Shown in pieces: positions 1 through 9,930 of a DNA stretch of 64,000 nucleotides. Numbering within the stretch: the stretch's first letter is position 1; each line of letters begins with the position of its first letter. Origin of the DNA: Nostoc sp. NMS7 (GTDB taxonomy: Bacteria > Cyanobacteriota > Cyanobacteriia > Cyanobacteriales > Nostocaceae); contig NZ_JABXKJ010000215.1 in the NCBI RefSeq assembly GCF_017115085.1, positions 25,097 to 89,096 of the forward strand, in the 5' to 3' direction. A program made the position numbers and the translations under genes. Below the pieces are notes generated by a model that was not told where the DNA came from, made no database searches, and saw only the letters and a list, made by a program, of their open reading frames with translations.

Positions 1-1
1 G

Positions 2-1192
2 CTGGCGGATGTGAACCACTACCGCTACAACGAACTGCAAGCCGCCGATCGCACTTTGGATCAAATCGTTCAATACTACATTGAAAAAGCCCGGAAGCGG
101 GGCGAATTGCCAGAGGGCAAAACTGCAAAGCCTTCGGTTAACATTATCGGTACTACCACCCTTGGTTTCCACAATAATCACGACTGCACCGAACTGAAAC
201 GGCTAATGGCTGACTTGGGAATTGAGGTAAATACCTTAATTCCCGAAGGTGCTTCGGTGAATGACTTGAAAAAAATGCCCCAAGCCTGGTTTAACCTGGT
301 TCCTTACCGTGAACTTGGTTTGACCACAGCTCGTTACCTAGAAGAACAATTCGGCACACCTTATATAGACATTACTCCAATGGGTGTAGTGGAAACTGCC
401 CGTTGTATTCGCAAGATTCAGCAGGTAATTAACGCTCATAGTTCGACTTCGCTCACTATAAAAGGTGCAGAAGTTGACTACGAAAACTTCATCAATGAGC
501 AAACCCTGCATGTATCTCAGGCTGCTTGGTTCTCTCGTTCAATTGACTGTCAAAACTTGACTGGCAAAAAAGCTGTGGTCTTTGGTGACAATACCCACGC
601 CGCCGCCATTACCAAGATTCTGGCGCGAGAGATGGGGATTCATGTTGTTTGGGCTGGAACCTACTGTAAATATGATGCAGACTGGTTCCGCCAAGAGGTT
701 AGCGAATATTGCGATGAAGTGCTAATCTCCGAAGATCATGGTGAAATTGGGGATGCGATCGCTCGTGTCGAACCCTCTGCCATTTTCGGCACCCAAATGG
801 AACGCCATGTTGGTAAGCGCTTGGATATTCCCTGCGGCGTAATTGCTGCACCAATCCACGTCCAAAACTTCCCCATTGGTTACAAACCATTTATGGGTTA
901 CGAAGGTACAAATCAGATTACAGATTTGATCTACAATTCCTTCACTTTGGGAATGGAAGATCACCTATTAGAAATCTTCGGTGGTCATGATACCAAAGAA
1001 GTAATTACTAGGGGAATTTCTGCTGATTCTGATTTGAATTGGACAAAAGATGGTCAAGCAGAATTGAATAAGATTCCGGGATTTGTGCGTGGTAAAGTGA
1101 AGCGTAATACTGAAAAATTTGCCCGCGATCGTGGTTTCAAGGAAATCAATGCTGAGGTATTGTACGCCGCCAAGGAAGCCGTCGGGGCTTAG
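2..1192 (+). CDS. chlB: Light-independent protochlorophyllide reductase subunit B, C-terminal part (5' end outside the window)
   Basis: Reading frame is open from base 2 ([39 protein letters not shown]...); ChlB-like to the C-terminus [22 protein letters not shown]. Confidence 0.95.
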   Translation: MADVNHYRYNELQAADRTLDQIVQYYIEKARKRGELPEGKTAKPSVNIIGTTTLGFHNNHDCTELKRLMADLGIEVNTLIPEGASVNDLKKMPQAWFNLVPYRELGLTTARYLEEQFGTPYIDITPMGVVETARCIRKIQQVINAHSSTSLTIKGAEVDYENFINEQTLHVSQAAWFSRSIDCQNLTGKKAVVFGDNTHAAAITKILAREMGIHVVWAGTYCKYDADWFRQEVSEYCDEVLISEDHGEIGDAIARVEPSAIFGTQMERHVGKRLDIPCGVIAAPIHVQNFPIGYKPFMGYEGTNQITDLIYNSFTLGMEDHLLEIFGGHDTKEVITRGISADSDLNWTKDGQAELNKIPGFVRGKVKRNTEKFARDRGFKEINAEVLYAAKEAVGA

Positions 1193-1387
1193 ATTAGAGT
1201 TTAATTGAGAATATTGAGGGGTGAGGAGTTATGTATACTCTTTACCCCCATTTTTTTTGCTTTAGTGATATAAAATTAAATTATGAGATATCATAGATGT
1301 AATATTAATTTTTATATATTTGTCTCAATAACTATTTAAAATAACCTGATACAAGACAGACAGTTTAAAGCAGAAAAAATCAAACTC

Positions 1388-1661
1388 ATGGCTGACTATG
1401 GATGTTATCCTCTATGGTGGGTGAGTTCTGATAAAATTGGCAACATTGACCCAGAGACATTGCCATTAAGTCAAGAAACAATCAAACGTCTATAAAAATG
1501 GGAAGAAATTTATAATGCAAAGTTGAACTGGGAAGCGACTGCAAAAAGAACTTGCACCCAACTATGAAGTTTTCTATTTCAGTGAAACATTACGTAAAGT
1601 TGTAACTGATACTAATGAATTAGACTCTTTGCGTACTATAGGAATCATATTTGATTTCTGA
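1388..1661 (+). pseudogene. Degraded small conserved hypothetical gene
   Basis: MADYGCYPLWWVSSDKIGNIDPETLPLSQETIKRL* (TAA at 1493-1495), KWEEIYNAKLNWE continues in frame, then a frame change to LQKELAPNYEVFYFSETLRKVVTDTNELDSL...*. Confidence 0.65.
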
Positions 1662-1807
1662 AAAAATCTCGGTAGTCTTGTAGTAAGCTAATGAGCATTT
1701 AAGTTGCATAAAAGTAGGGCTGAAGCCCTTACTACAAAGGAATTATTGGGGAAAAATGAATGACAATTAGCTTAGACTGTCATGGCTTTAATGTTGCAAA
1801 AAAATTG

Positions 1808-1882
1808 TAGGTTGGGTGGAGGCTTTGCGTAACCCAACATCCTGATAATCAGTTGGGTTGCGCTCCGCTCCACCCAACCTAC
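1808..1882. repeat. Imperfect inverted repeat, GTAGGTTGGGTGGA...TCCACCCAACCTAC type
   Basis: Arms gtaggttgggtgga / tccacccaacctac flanking gcgtaacccaac...gttgggttgcgc. Confidence 0.8.
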
Positions 1883-2061
1883 GTGTAATCCACTATTTTA
1901 GCCTAGAAGGTCCACTACGTGCATTTCAAAAATCAAATACTAGTCCTATATCTATGCTTAAATGATAGTCCACGAAAAAATTTAGAAGTTTTACGTGCTA
2001 TTCTGCAATGATTTCACGTAACATAATATAAATCTAGTGCAGCACCAAGAAAATTAATTGC

Positions 2062-2127
2062 GATCGCGGTTTCAAGCAAATCAATGCTGAGGTGTTGTAC
2101 ACCGCAAAGGAAGCTGTCGGGGCGTAA
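2062..2127 (+). pseudogene. Second, diverged copy of the chlB 3' end
   Basis: Encodes DRGFKQINAEVLYTAKEAVGA*, against [21 protein letters not shown] at the end of chlB; 58/66 nt identical. Confidence 0.9.
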
Positions 2128-2297
2128 CTAGTAGCTGGCTGTTAGCATTTGAGAGGGTAAGAGTTAGGTATATTTTTTACTCCTCAATTTTCTTTTTCAT
2201 CCTATAATTATTAATCAACCTGGTAGTTGCGGAGCTAGAGAGGACTGGCTGACCACTGGATAAGCCTAAAATGGCATTTTGTTCAGCTAAAAAATTG

Positions 2298-3461
2298 TCA
2301 ACCTAAATTGTTGGAGTTATAACGAGCGAGTAAGTCACGAGCTGCTTTTTGATGCTGTTCAACCAGTTTTGGAGGGGACTTAAACTCGGCATTACCCATG
2401 AATCCATAAACCCAACGGCAAAACTCATCAAGTGATCGCTCAGGCAATTTAACTATGTAATCGACATAAGCAGGTTTCCCATCTTGTTTTGGTCCCTCTC
2501 GAATTTCTTGCTTTAGATGGCGTTTGTCACCCTCCAGAATAAATTCCATCACTTCTGGGAAAAAACGGACGGTCACCTCTATAAAGGCTGATTGCCCGCA
2601 TCTTTCTAATTTCTGCTCTTCTTCTGTTCCCAACTTAAGTCCCCAACCAGCTTTCAAGAGATGATGTGCTACTTGTAGACTCTTCACTTGAAGATTTGAA
2701 CTTCGACCTGTACTAGATAATATCTTGAAATGGTCACTAAAACGATCAAGTCTCGATACTCCCAACTGTCCACTTTTGTAATCCTCATGCAGTAGATACC
2801 AAGCAATATTTACATAGATAAGTTGTAGAGGGTAAATTTTCAGGTATTTGGTATTTCCATTTTTGTAGGGGTTACGACAACGAAAGACTTCGATTGCTTG
2901 TCCTTTTATAATTGCTGATTCTAATGCCTCTATCTTCTCAAACAAAGTTTCCCGGTATTTACTTTGGGACATCATTTCTTCAGCATTGGTGTAGACAATA
3001 GAGTGGGCAATGTAAGCTCGTACCGGATAAAACAAGTCACTTTGCGGGCGTAGTCCCCGTAATCGTCGTTTCAATCTTTGATAAATCTGGCTAATCTGAG
3101 GATCTTGCTGATACTCCGCTTGAGATTGGAGAGCATTGAGGGCTACTTGTAACTCTTCACGGTTCAATGCTCCAGTACCTAAATAATATCCCCATCGATA
3201 TATCGGCTTTTCTAGCAAACCAAAATGGCGAAGCGTGCTTAGATCTTTACGAAGCGTATGAACTGAGTAGGGCGGCATCTTGATTCCCAGTTCTTGGGCT
3301 ACTTTCTGACACTGACTCAGTACAGATGGCAATGCATCATGACTTTCCTCTGAGCTTGAGAAAACTGAGTCAGCGCAGCCTATCCCTGGATGTAGGACAA
3401 AAGTAGCAATTAGTAACATCAAACGCTCAAAAGCAGGTGTGGTGGCATAACGATGCATCAT
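2298..3461 (-). CDS. WYL-domain transcriptional regulator-like protein
   Basis: N-terminal HTH-like region, then IEVFRCRNPYKNGNTKYLKIYPLQLIYVNIAWYLLHEDYKSGQLGVSRLDRFSDHFKIL, typical of WYL domains. Confidence 0.75.
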   Translation of the reverse strand: MMHRYATTPAFERLMLLIATFVLHPGIGCADSVFSSSEESHDALPSVLSQCQKVAQELGIKMPPYSVHTLRKDLSTLRHFGLLEKPIYRWGYYLGTGALNREELQVALNALQSQAEYQQDPQISQIYQRLKRRLRGLRPQSDLFYPVRAYIAHSIVYTNAEEMMSQSKYRETLFEKIEALESAIIKGQAIEVFRCRNPYKNGNTKYLKIYPLQLIYVNIAWYLLHEDYKSGQLGVSRLDRFSDHFKILSSTGRSSNLQVKSLQVAHHLLKAGWGLKLGTEEEQKLERCGQSAFIEVTVRFFPEVMEFILEGDKRHLKQEIREGPKQDGKPAYVDYIVKLPERSLDEFCRWVYGFMGNAEFKSPPKLVEQHQKAARDLLARYNSNNLG

Positions 3462-3676
3462 ATATTCACGGATTGTCTTTGATAATCAAAATACAACAAA
3501 GTATTAGCCTCTTTTCGTAGAAAAATCAGGAATGCTCTCTAGGCTTTACTTTTAACCATTCAAACTGATTGAAGTCCAGTATCAAGAAATATTAGCTCTT
3601 TACTGTACGTTTAACATAATATTTAAATATTGAATTTTACAAGTTTGATGTTTTACATCGCTGAGGATACAACAGC

Positions 3677-4423
3677 ATGACAAACGAGGCAGTTACCCCA
3701 ACACCAGAAATTCCAGGCTTCAATAGTAACAACAGTGCTAATGCTACTGAAGTTAATCGAGAAAAACCTAACGGAGTTGAGAAAAAATCTCGCAATTCAC
3801 TTAACTATCTGCCGTATGTTAATGCTTACGGATCTATCCCAACACTCTTCTCGAAAATAAAGGAAGCTGCTGTTCCAACAAAATTTACCCAAGACTTCAT
3901 GTCATCTATGTTGGGAATGAGTTCGTCTAGTCATCGTGCTTTCCCTGATCTAAAAAAACTAGGTTTTTTAGATCAGGGAAATGTTCCGACAGAGGTATAT
4001 CGTCAATATAGAGATCCTTGGCAGTCAAAGAGGATAATGGCTCAGCAACTACGAATTGCCTATTCAGATATTTATAGAGCGAATGAATTTGCTCATAAAA
4101 TGAATAAGGATAAACTAATTGCCAAATTGAAAGCTCTAACTGGTGCTGGAGATGATGATACGATCATTTCTACAGTAGCTAGCACTTTTATTGAACTGAG
4201 AAATCTTGCCAGCTTTGATGAGGAGCAAGATATTATCACTACTTCAGTTTCACCGAAAAAAAGCGAACCAGAAAACGTAGAATCACCACATAGTCGCAAA
4301 GCACGCCAAGCAAGCTTAGGAGTTTCTTACATGATCAATCTCAACCTTCCAGCTACCACCGATATTGAAGTATTTAACGCTATTTTTAAGAGTCTCAAGG
4401 AGCATATTCTATATGAAGACTAG
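3677..4423 (+). CDS. DUF5343-like protein
   Basis: LPYVNAYGSIPTLFSKIKEAAVPTKFTQDFMSSMLGMSSSSHRAFPDLKKLGFLDQ...; resembles DUF5343 proteins. Confidence 0.6.
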   Translation: MTNEAVTPTPEIPGFNSNNSANATEVNREKPNGVEKKSRNSLNYLPYVNAYGSIPTLFSKIKEAAVPTKFTQDFMSSMLGMSSSSHRAFPDLKKLGFLDQGNVPTEVYRQYRDPWQSKRIMAQQLRIAYSDIYRANEFAHKMNKDKLIAKLKALTGAGDDDTIISTVASTFIELRNLASFDEEQDIITTSVSPKKSEPENVESPHSRKARQASLGVSYMINLNLPATTDIEVFNAIFKSLKEHILYED

Positions 4424-5000
4424 TTCTAATCTATCAGATACTATAAAGATTTTTGGTATGCAAAATCTCATGCTTGAAGCCGAGCTAGCTCGCCTTGAAA
4501 GGTCTGGTATTGACATTTATCATACTGAAAAACTTCAAAAGGATGATGTCGTTGATACAGAATTATTTGAAGCTGATATCATTGTCCAGGCAAGAAGAAT
4601 GGCTGACTTCTATGTGCTTTATTATAGTCTTGAGAATACAATTCGTCGCTTGATTGCTGGACGACTACTTGAAAAATATGGATCTAACTGGTGGGAAGAC
4701 AAAGTACCAGATAGAGTTAAGATAGGTGTTGCTGAAAAGCAAGAAAGAGAGCGTGATACTCCAATGTCTATTCGATCAGATGATCCTCTTACCTATACAA
4801 ACTTTGGTGAGCTAATCGGAATTCTGAATGCTAATTGGAGTGATTTCTCTGATACTATACGCAGTCAGAAAGCAATGCAGCAAGTATTAAGTCAATTTAA
4901 TTTTCTCAGGAACGTCATTGCTCATAGTGGTGAACTTAGTGAAGACGAGATTACACGCTTCAAGCTACTACTTAAAGACTGGTTCCGAATCCAAAGTTGA
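4413..5000 (+). CDS. Swt1-type HEPN domain protein (putative ribonuclease)
   Basis: ATG at 4413 overlaps the upstream stop (ATGAAGACTAG); YYSLENTIRRLIAGRLLEKYGSNWWEDKVP and HEPN Rx4H motif RNVIAH. Confidence 0.7.
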   Translation: MKTSSNLSDTIKIFGMQNLMLEAELARLERSGIDIYHTEKLQKDDVVDTELFEADIIVQARRMADFYVLYYSLENTIRRLIAGRLLEKYGSNWWEDKVPDRVKIGVAEKQERERDTPMSIRSDDPLTYTNFGELIGILNANWSDFSDTIRSQKAMQQVLSQFNFLRNVIAHSGELSEDEITRFKLLLKDWFRIQS

Positions 5001-5038
5001 CTAGTGGGAATATTCACTCTAATTAATCAAGTTTATAG

Positions 5039-5067
5039 GGTGCGTTAGTGACAACTCAACGCACCAT
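5039..5067. repeat. Small inverted repeat (ggtgcgtt...aacgcacc)
   Basis: ggtgcgttagtgacaactcaacgcacc. Confidence 0.6.
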
Positions 5068-5353
5068 GAATAGATGGTGGATTATGGCGCTTTAAGTGTT
5101 TTTCTATAGCGATCGCATTCCTTAACCATTAAATTTACTGATAAATAAAAATTAATAGCGAACAAATATCACAATACAAAATTATTACTTTGGGGATCTA
5201 ATAGGCAGAATAACCCACTAGAGTCTTAACCGATGTGTCTCCGATAACGAGGTAAAAAAAGCATCATTAAAGCCTCGCAATATCTCTTATAGAAAAAAAG
5301 CAGATGCGTGTTAATGTTTTAATCTCATTGACTTTCCCTTAGCGTCTTTCCCT

Positions 5354-8300
5354 ATGCATCTGCACTATTTACACCCCCAACACCTTGAAGAATTAGTCAA
5401 GAGCAGTGGTATAGACTTACACCTAGTGCGACTCAATTTTAGGTCACTCCAAGGCGTAACTGCTTATGAGTACCTATTGATTTCTGAGCTACTCCCCCGC
5501 ACCAATGCCGGAATGGTGAAAAGTGGATGGTTGCAGCGTTATGCTCATATCACTGAAGGTGGTTGGTGGTGTTCGGGGTTAGACCCTTTGAATAATTGGC
5601 AAATGATGGAATGGGGATGCTTTAAGCCAAACCAACCCCGACAAAATCACAATGGTAAGTCCATCAAATACGAGCATCCCCCCAGCACGCCAACGCGGGT
5701 ATTTTGTTTGCGGGTAACGCTGCAAGTGTGGCAGCAAGTCGCTGGACGTTACAATCTGGTCATGCCTGACAATATCACCATTACTGCTGATGGTGAAGCT
5801 GAAGGCTTTTGGCAATGGGTGATGCAGCAGAATATTTCCCTCGTTATCTGCGAGGGTGTGAAGAAAGCAGCCACACTGTTGACGCAAGGATATGCAGCTA
5901 TTGCCATTCCCGGAATTACCAGTGGTTATCGGGTTGTTAAAGATGAATTTGGCAAAGTTACTCGTCGTCAGCTAATTCCCGATTTAGCTGCATTTGCGAT
6001 TACAAAGCGTAGCTTTTATATTTGCTTTGATTTTGAAACTCAACCTAAGACAATTGCTGCTGTAAATAATGCTATTTCCCAACTTGGTTGTTTATTTCAG
6101 CAAAAAAATTGCACTGTTAAAGTCATTGAACTTCCAGGAGTTGAAAAAGGAGTTGATGAGTTTATCGTTGCGAAAGGTGCAAGTAGTTTCGATAAAGTTT
6201 ATCGTCAAAGTCTTGATTTAGAAATTTATCTTGCTCAAACCAAACCCCACACCGAGTTAAGCATTCCTGCTGCACTCACCTTGAATCGCCCTTATATAAG
6301 TGAAATACCTTTCCCCACCTCTGGATTAGTAGGAGTCAAATCAGCAAAAGGAACGGGTAAAACTACAGCACTCCAAACCGTTGTTCAGCAAGCAAAAAGC
6401 AGAAATCAACCCATTTTGTTAATTACTCATAGAATCCTACTAGGGCGATTTTTGTGTGAAAAAATTGGTATTCAATGGGGAACACACAAAGAAGATGGAG
6501 AGAAAAGGATTGATAAAACACTTACCCCGGCTCCTCCCATCCTCCGCCCTCTCTTTCCTCAGCAATCCCTCGGATTGTGTGTTGATTCGATTTGGAAACT
6601 TAACCCGGAAAATTGGCGCGGTGCAATAGTAATTTTAGATGAAGTAGAGCAATCTTTATGGCATCTATTAAACAGTAATACTTGTAAACACAAGCGTGTA
6701 AAAATATTAAAATTATTCCAGCAACTAATTTCCACAGTTTTAACAACTGGGGGGTTAGTAATTGCCCAAGATGCTGATTTATCAGATGTATCACTTGAAT
6801 ATTTACAGGGATTAGCAGGAATTAAATTAACACCTTGGGTAGTTCTCAACCAGTGGAAACCTCAGCATGGTTGGGACGTAACTTTTTATGATTCCCCAAA
6901 TCCTACACCGCTAATTCACCAACTGGAATTGGATTTACTTGCTGGACGTAAATGTTATGTTACTAACGATAGTCGTGCTGGGCGTTACAGTTGTGAAACC
7001 ATTGAACGTTATCTCAAAGAGCGATTACAGAAATTACGACGGCAATTTCCCAAAACCTTAGTAGTTAGTAGTCACACTACAAACACACCTGGACATGAAG
7101 CCGTTGATTTTATCGCCGCTATCAATCAAAAAATCTCTGAATATGACGGCGTTTTTGTTACCCCTAGTCTTGGTACAGGAATTAGTATTGATGTCCAGCA
7201 TTTCGACCGAGTTTATGGCATTTTTCAAGGGGTAATTCCTGACTCGGAAGCAAGACAAGCGTTAGCAAGAGTAAGAGATGATGTTCCGCGTGTTGTCTGG
7301 TGCGCTAAACGAGGTATTGGCTTAATTGGTAGTGGTAGTACAAATTATCGCTTGCTATCTGATTGGTATCAAGAAAATCAAAAAGAAAACTTAGCTTTGC
7401 TGAGTCCACTACATAAAATAGACGTGGATTTACCTTTAGTTTATGACCCGATTCATTTGCGAACTTGGGCTAAATTATCTGCACGCGTAAATGCTTCTAT
7501 CCGCCTCTACCGTCAATCGATGCAAGATGGTTTGATCGCTGATGGGCATCAAATTCAGCTGCGGAGTAATGCTGTTCACAATAATATTATTCGAGATTTA
7601 CGCCTGGCCTTTTTGGCAACTGATGCTGATGATTTAGCTACTCGCAGAAGATTAGTTTTAGAAATTGTCAAAGTTCAAAAAGATTGGGCGCAAAGCCGTC
7701 AAAAAGCTAAAGAAATTAAACGCAAAATTAAAGATATTAAGCAGCAAAATCAACTATTGCTAGCAACTACTGTCGCTAATGCTCAAGATATCGATTATGT
7801 AGAATATGAGCAGCTATTAGTGAAGCATTCCCTAACTGATGGAGAACGCAACCAAATCAATAAATATGTTCTCAGACAAAGGTATGGTGTAGAAGTTACT
7901 CCTTGGCTGAAATTGCAGGATGACCACGGATATTATCCTCAACTGTTAATTCATTATTATCTAACTCACGAAAGCGAGTATTTTCACGTTAGAGATGAGC
8001 AAGAATGGCATCAGCAATTGTCTTGGGGTGAAGGGAAAGTTTTTCTACCAGATTTAAAAACTTACACGCTCAAAGTTGAGGCGATGAGAGCGTTGGGAAT
8101 GCTTCAGTTTCTCGAAGCAGAACGAGAATTTGCCGAGAGTCATACAGATTTGATATTGCTTAAAAATGTTGTTTTTCAGCATAGTAAGCATATTAAAAGA
8201 GCGCTTGGTATTAACTTAGTCGGGGAGAAAGAGCAGGTTTCAGCAATCAAAATACTCAGCCGACTGTTAAATTTATTGGGCTTGAAACTAAAGCGAGTAA

Positions 8301-8497
8301 ATGAGGTTTATCAAATCGATTTAGAAACGCTTGATGATGGCAGGGAGAGAATATTTGTAGTTTGGCATCAACGAGATGAGTTGATGTTGACTCATGTTAA
8401 GAGTGTTGGCTATGAGTTGCCTGATTATTCTTCAGACTGGAAGCTTGAAATTATCCAAACCAAGCCTTATGCCGCAGTGGTCAATATTCTACCCTAA
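5354..8497 (+). CDS. CyRepA1-type plasmid replication protein
   Basis: 1047 aa; Toprim/DUF3854-like N-terminal half (ISLVICEGVKKAATLLTQGYAAIAIPGITSGY) and P-loop GVKSAKGTGKTTALQ with ILDEVEQ. Confidence 0.8.
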   Translation: MHLHYLHPQHLEELVKSSGIDLHLVRLNFRSLQGVTAYEYLLISELLPRTNAGMVKSGWLQRYAHITEGGWWCSGLDPLNNWQMMEWGCFKPNQPRQNHNGKSIKYEHPPSTPTRVFCLRVTLQVWQQVAGRYNLVMPDNITITADGEAEGFWQWVMQQNISLVICEGVKKAATLLTQGYAAIAIPGITSGYRVVKDEFGKVTRRQLIPDLAAFAITKRSFYICFDFETQPKTIAAVNNAISQLGCLFQQKNCTVKVIELPGVEKGVDEFIVAKGASSFDKVYRQSLDLEIYLAQTKPHTELSIPAALTLNRPYISEIPFPTSGLVGVKSAKGTGKTTALQTVVQQAKSRNQPILLITHRILLGRFLCEKIGIQWGTHKEDGEKRIDKTLTPAPPILRPLFPQQSLGLCVDSIWKLNPENWRGAIVILDEVEQSLWHLLNSNTCKHKRVKILKLFQQLISTVLTTGGLVIAQDADLSDVSLEYLQGLAGIKLTPWVVLNQWKPQHGWDVTFYDSPNPTPLIHQLELDLLAGRKCYVTNDSRAGRYSCETIERYLKERLQKLRRQFPKTLVVSSHTTNTPGHEAVDFIAAINQKISEYDGVFVTPSLGTGISIDVQHFDRVYGIFQGVIPDSEARQALARVRDDVPRVVWCAKRGIGLIGSGSTNYRLLSDWYQENQKENLALLSPLHKIDVDLPLVYDPIHLRTWAKLSARVNASIRLYRQSMQDGLIADGHQIQLRSNAVHNNIIRDLRLAFLATDADDLATRRRLVLEIVKVQKDWAQSRQKAKEIKRKIKDIKQQNQLLLATTVANAQDIDYVEYEQLLVKHSLTDGERNQINKYVLRQRYGVEVTPWLKLQDDHGYYPQLLIHYYLTHESEYFHVRDEQEWHQQLSWGEGKVFLPDLKTYTLKVEAMRALGMLQFLEAEREFAESHTDLILLKNVVFQHSKHIKRALGINLVGEKEQVSAIKILSRLLNLLGLKLKRVNEVYQIDLETLDDGRERIFVVWHQRDELMLTHVKSVGYELPDYSSDWKLEIIQTKPYAAVVNILP

Positions 8498-8582
8498 TAT
8501 CTAGTGATGATGCTGTCATGCTTCTAAAATGCAGCATTTAGATCATTTTCAAAAATACAGCACTTCCGATGCCTGCGGCGGT

Positions 8583-8680
8583 CACTGAGCCAAGTCGTTC
8601 GCGCAGCGCGATACCCTGAGCTTGCCGTTCGCGCAGCGTCTCGTAGAGAAGGGTCTCGTAGAGAAGTGCGGGCTACACCG
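8583..8680. repeat. Dispersed repeat block with gttcgcgcagcg and tctcgtagagaag units
   Basis: gttcgcgcagcgcgat...cgttcgcgcagcgtctcgtagagaagggtctcgtagagaag; related blocks near 14.5, 39.5 and 53.2 kb. Confidence 0.7.
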
Positions 8681-9054
8681 GAGCACCTGCGAAATGCAAT
8701 ACAGTTGAGTTAAGCATTTATTTCTTCTCTCTATATCCTCTGTGTCTTGGCGATCGCCTGCCGATCATCGCGCCGCGCCTATGCGTTTAAATTTCAACCC
8801 TCAATTCGCCACGATTTTACGCAAAGCTGTACTTAGACTACGGCAGCTAACAACGTCAATTAAATTTGCTGATTTTCTCTTTTACCACTCAGAACTATAC
8901 ATTCTATCCCATTGCCATCATAAAATAATTTTATTTCGGAGAGAATAATTAAATTAAAATAAAACTTGTTCAGTATTTTTACCTTTCATTGCGGAAACCA
9001 GAAAGCTTAAACTGTAGCAGAAGTATTAGCCAAAACTATTGAAGCTAAGAGACA

Positions 9055-9810
9055 ATGAGCGAAATTAGCCCCAGACGAATTGTAATTGGGGATGTACATG
9101 GTCACTATGAAGGTTTGATGACATTGTTGTCGGCGATCGCCCTCACATCAGAGGATCAAGTCTATTTTCTGGGAGACTTAATTGATCGCGGTCCTCATAG
9201 CGCACAAGTAGTTAATTTTGTCAAGCGAAATAACTACCCATGTTTGCTAGGAAATCATGAGCAGATGTTATTAAACATTCTCACCAATGAAAGAACCTCC
9301 TCCCCAACGATGCAAGCATGGCTGTATAGTGGAGGACAAGCTACCGTAGCCAGTTACCACCAGTCCACAATCCCTGACGATCATCTGGATTGGTTCAAGA
9401 GTTTGCCTACATATCTTGACTTGGGGGATATTTGGTTAGCTCATGCTGGTGTTGACCCTTCCAAGTCAGTGACAGAACAAACTGCCGATGAACTGTGTTG
9501 GATACGAGAGGAATTTCATAGTATTGAAAAACCCTACTTCCCAGATAAGCAAATTATCATCGGTCACACCATTACCTTTACTCTCCCGGGTGTTTCTCCT
9601 GGGAAATTGGCACAAGGACAGGGATGGCTAGACATAGATACTGGTGCTTATCATCCCAAGAGTGGGTGGTTAACTGGACTGGATGTCACGAATAACTTAG
9701 TTTATCAAGTTAACATTTTTAAGAATTATCTCCGTGTCCTGCCCTTAAAAGATGTAGTGATCAGAGTTGATCCAGCCAAAATCAAAGTTGATCGTCGCAA
9801 TAAGAATTGA
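9055..9810 (+). CDS. Metallophosphoesterase / serine-threonine protein phosphatase family
   Basis: VIGDVHGHYEGL, FLGDLIDRGPHS and LLGNHEQML motifs. Confidence 0.9.
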   Translation: MSEISPRRIVIGDVHGHYEGLMTLLSAIALTSEDQVYFLGDLIDRGPHSAQVVNFVKRNNYPCLLGNHEQMLLNILTNERTSSPTMQAWLYSGGQATVASYHQSTIPDDHLDWFKSLPTYLDLGDIWLAHAGVDPSKSVTEQTADELCWIREEFHSIEKPYFPDKQIIIGHTITFTLPGVSPGKLAQGQGWLDIDTGAYHPKSGWLTGLDVTNNLVYQVNIFKNYLRVLPLKDVVIRVDPAKIKVDRRNKN

Positions 9811-9851
9811 GCAATATTTGAGATGAGGGGGAGTGGGGAGTGGGGAGATAA

Positions 9852-9905
9852 GGCAGACAAGGCAGACAAGGCAGACAAGGCAGACAAGGCAGACAAGGCA
9901 GACAA
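9852..9905. repeat. 9-bp tandem repeat, 6 copies of ggcagacaa
   Basis: Six consecutive perfect units read directly. Confidence 0.95.
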
Positions 9906-9930
9906 GGGGAATAACCAATGCCCAATACCC

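Noticed and set aside
699-964. Minus-strand ORFs 699..890 and 722..964
   Set aside because: Antisense to well-conserved chlB; no protein-like features.
5600-8000. Multiple minus ORFs inside the CyRepA1 gene
   Set aside because: Antisense to a long clearly coding ORF.
8742-8948. ORF 8742..8948 +
   Set aside because: Built from repeat-derived sequence; composition not protein-like.
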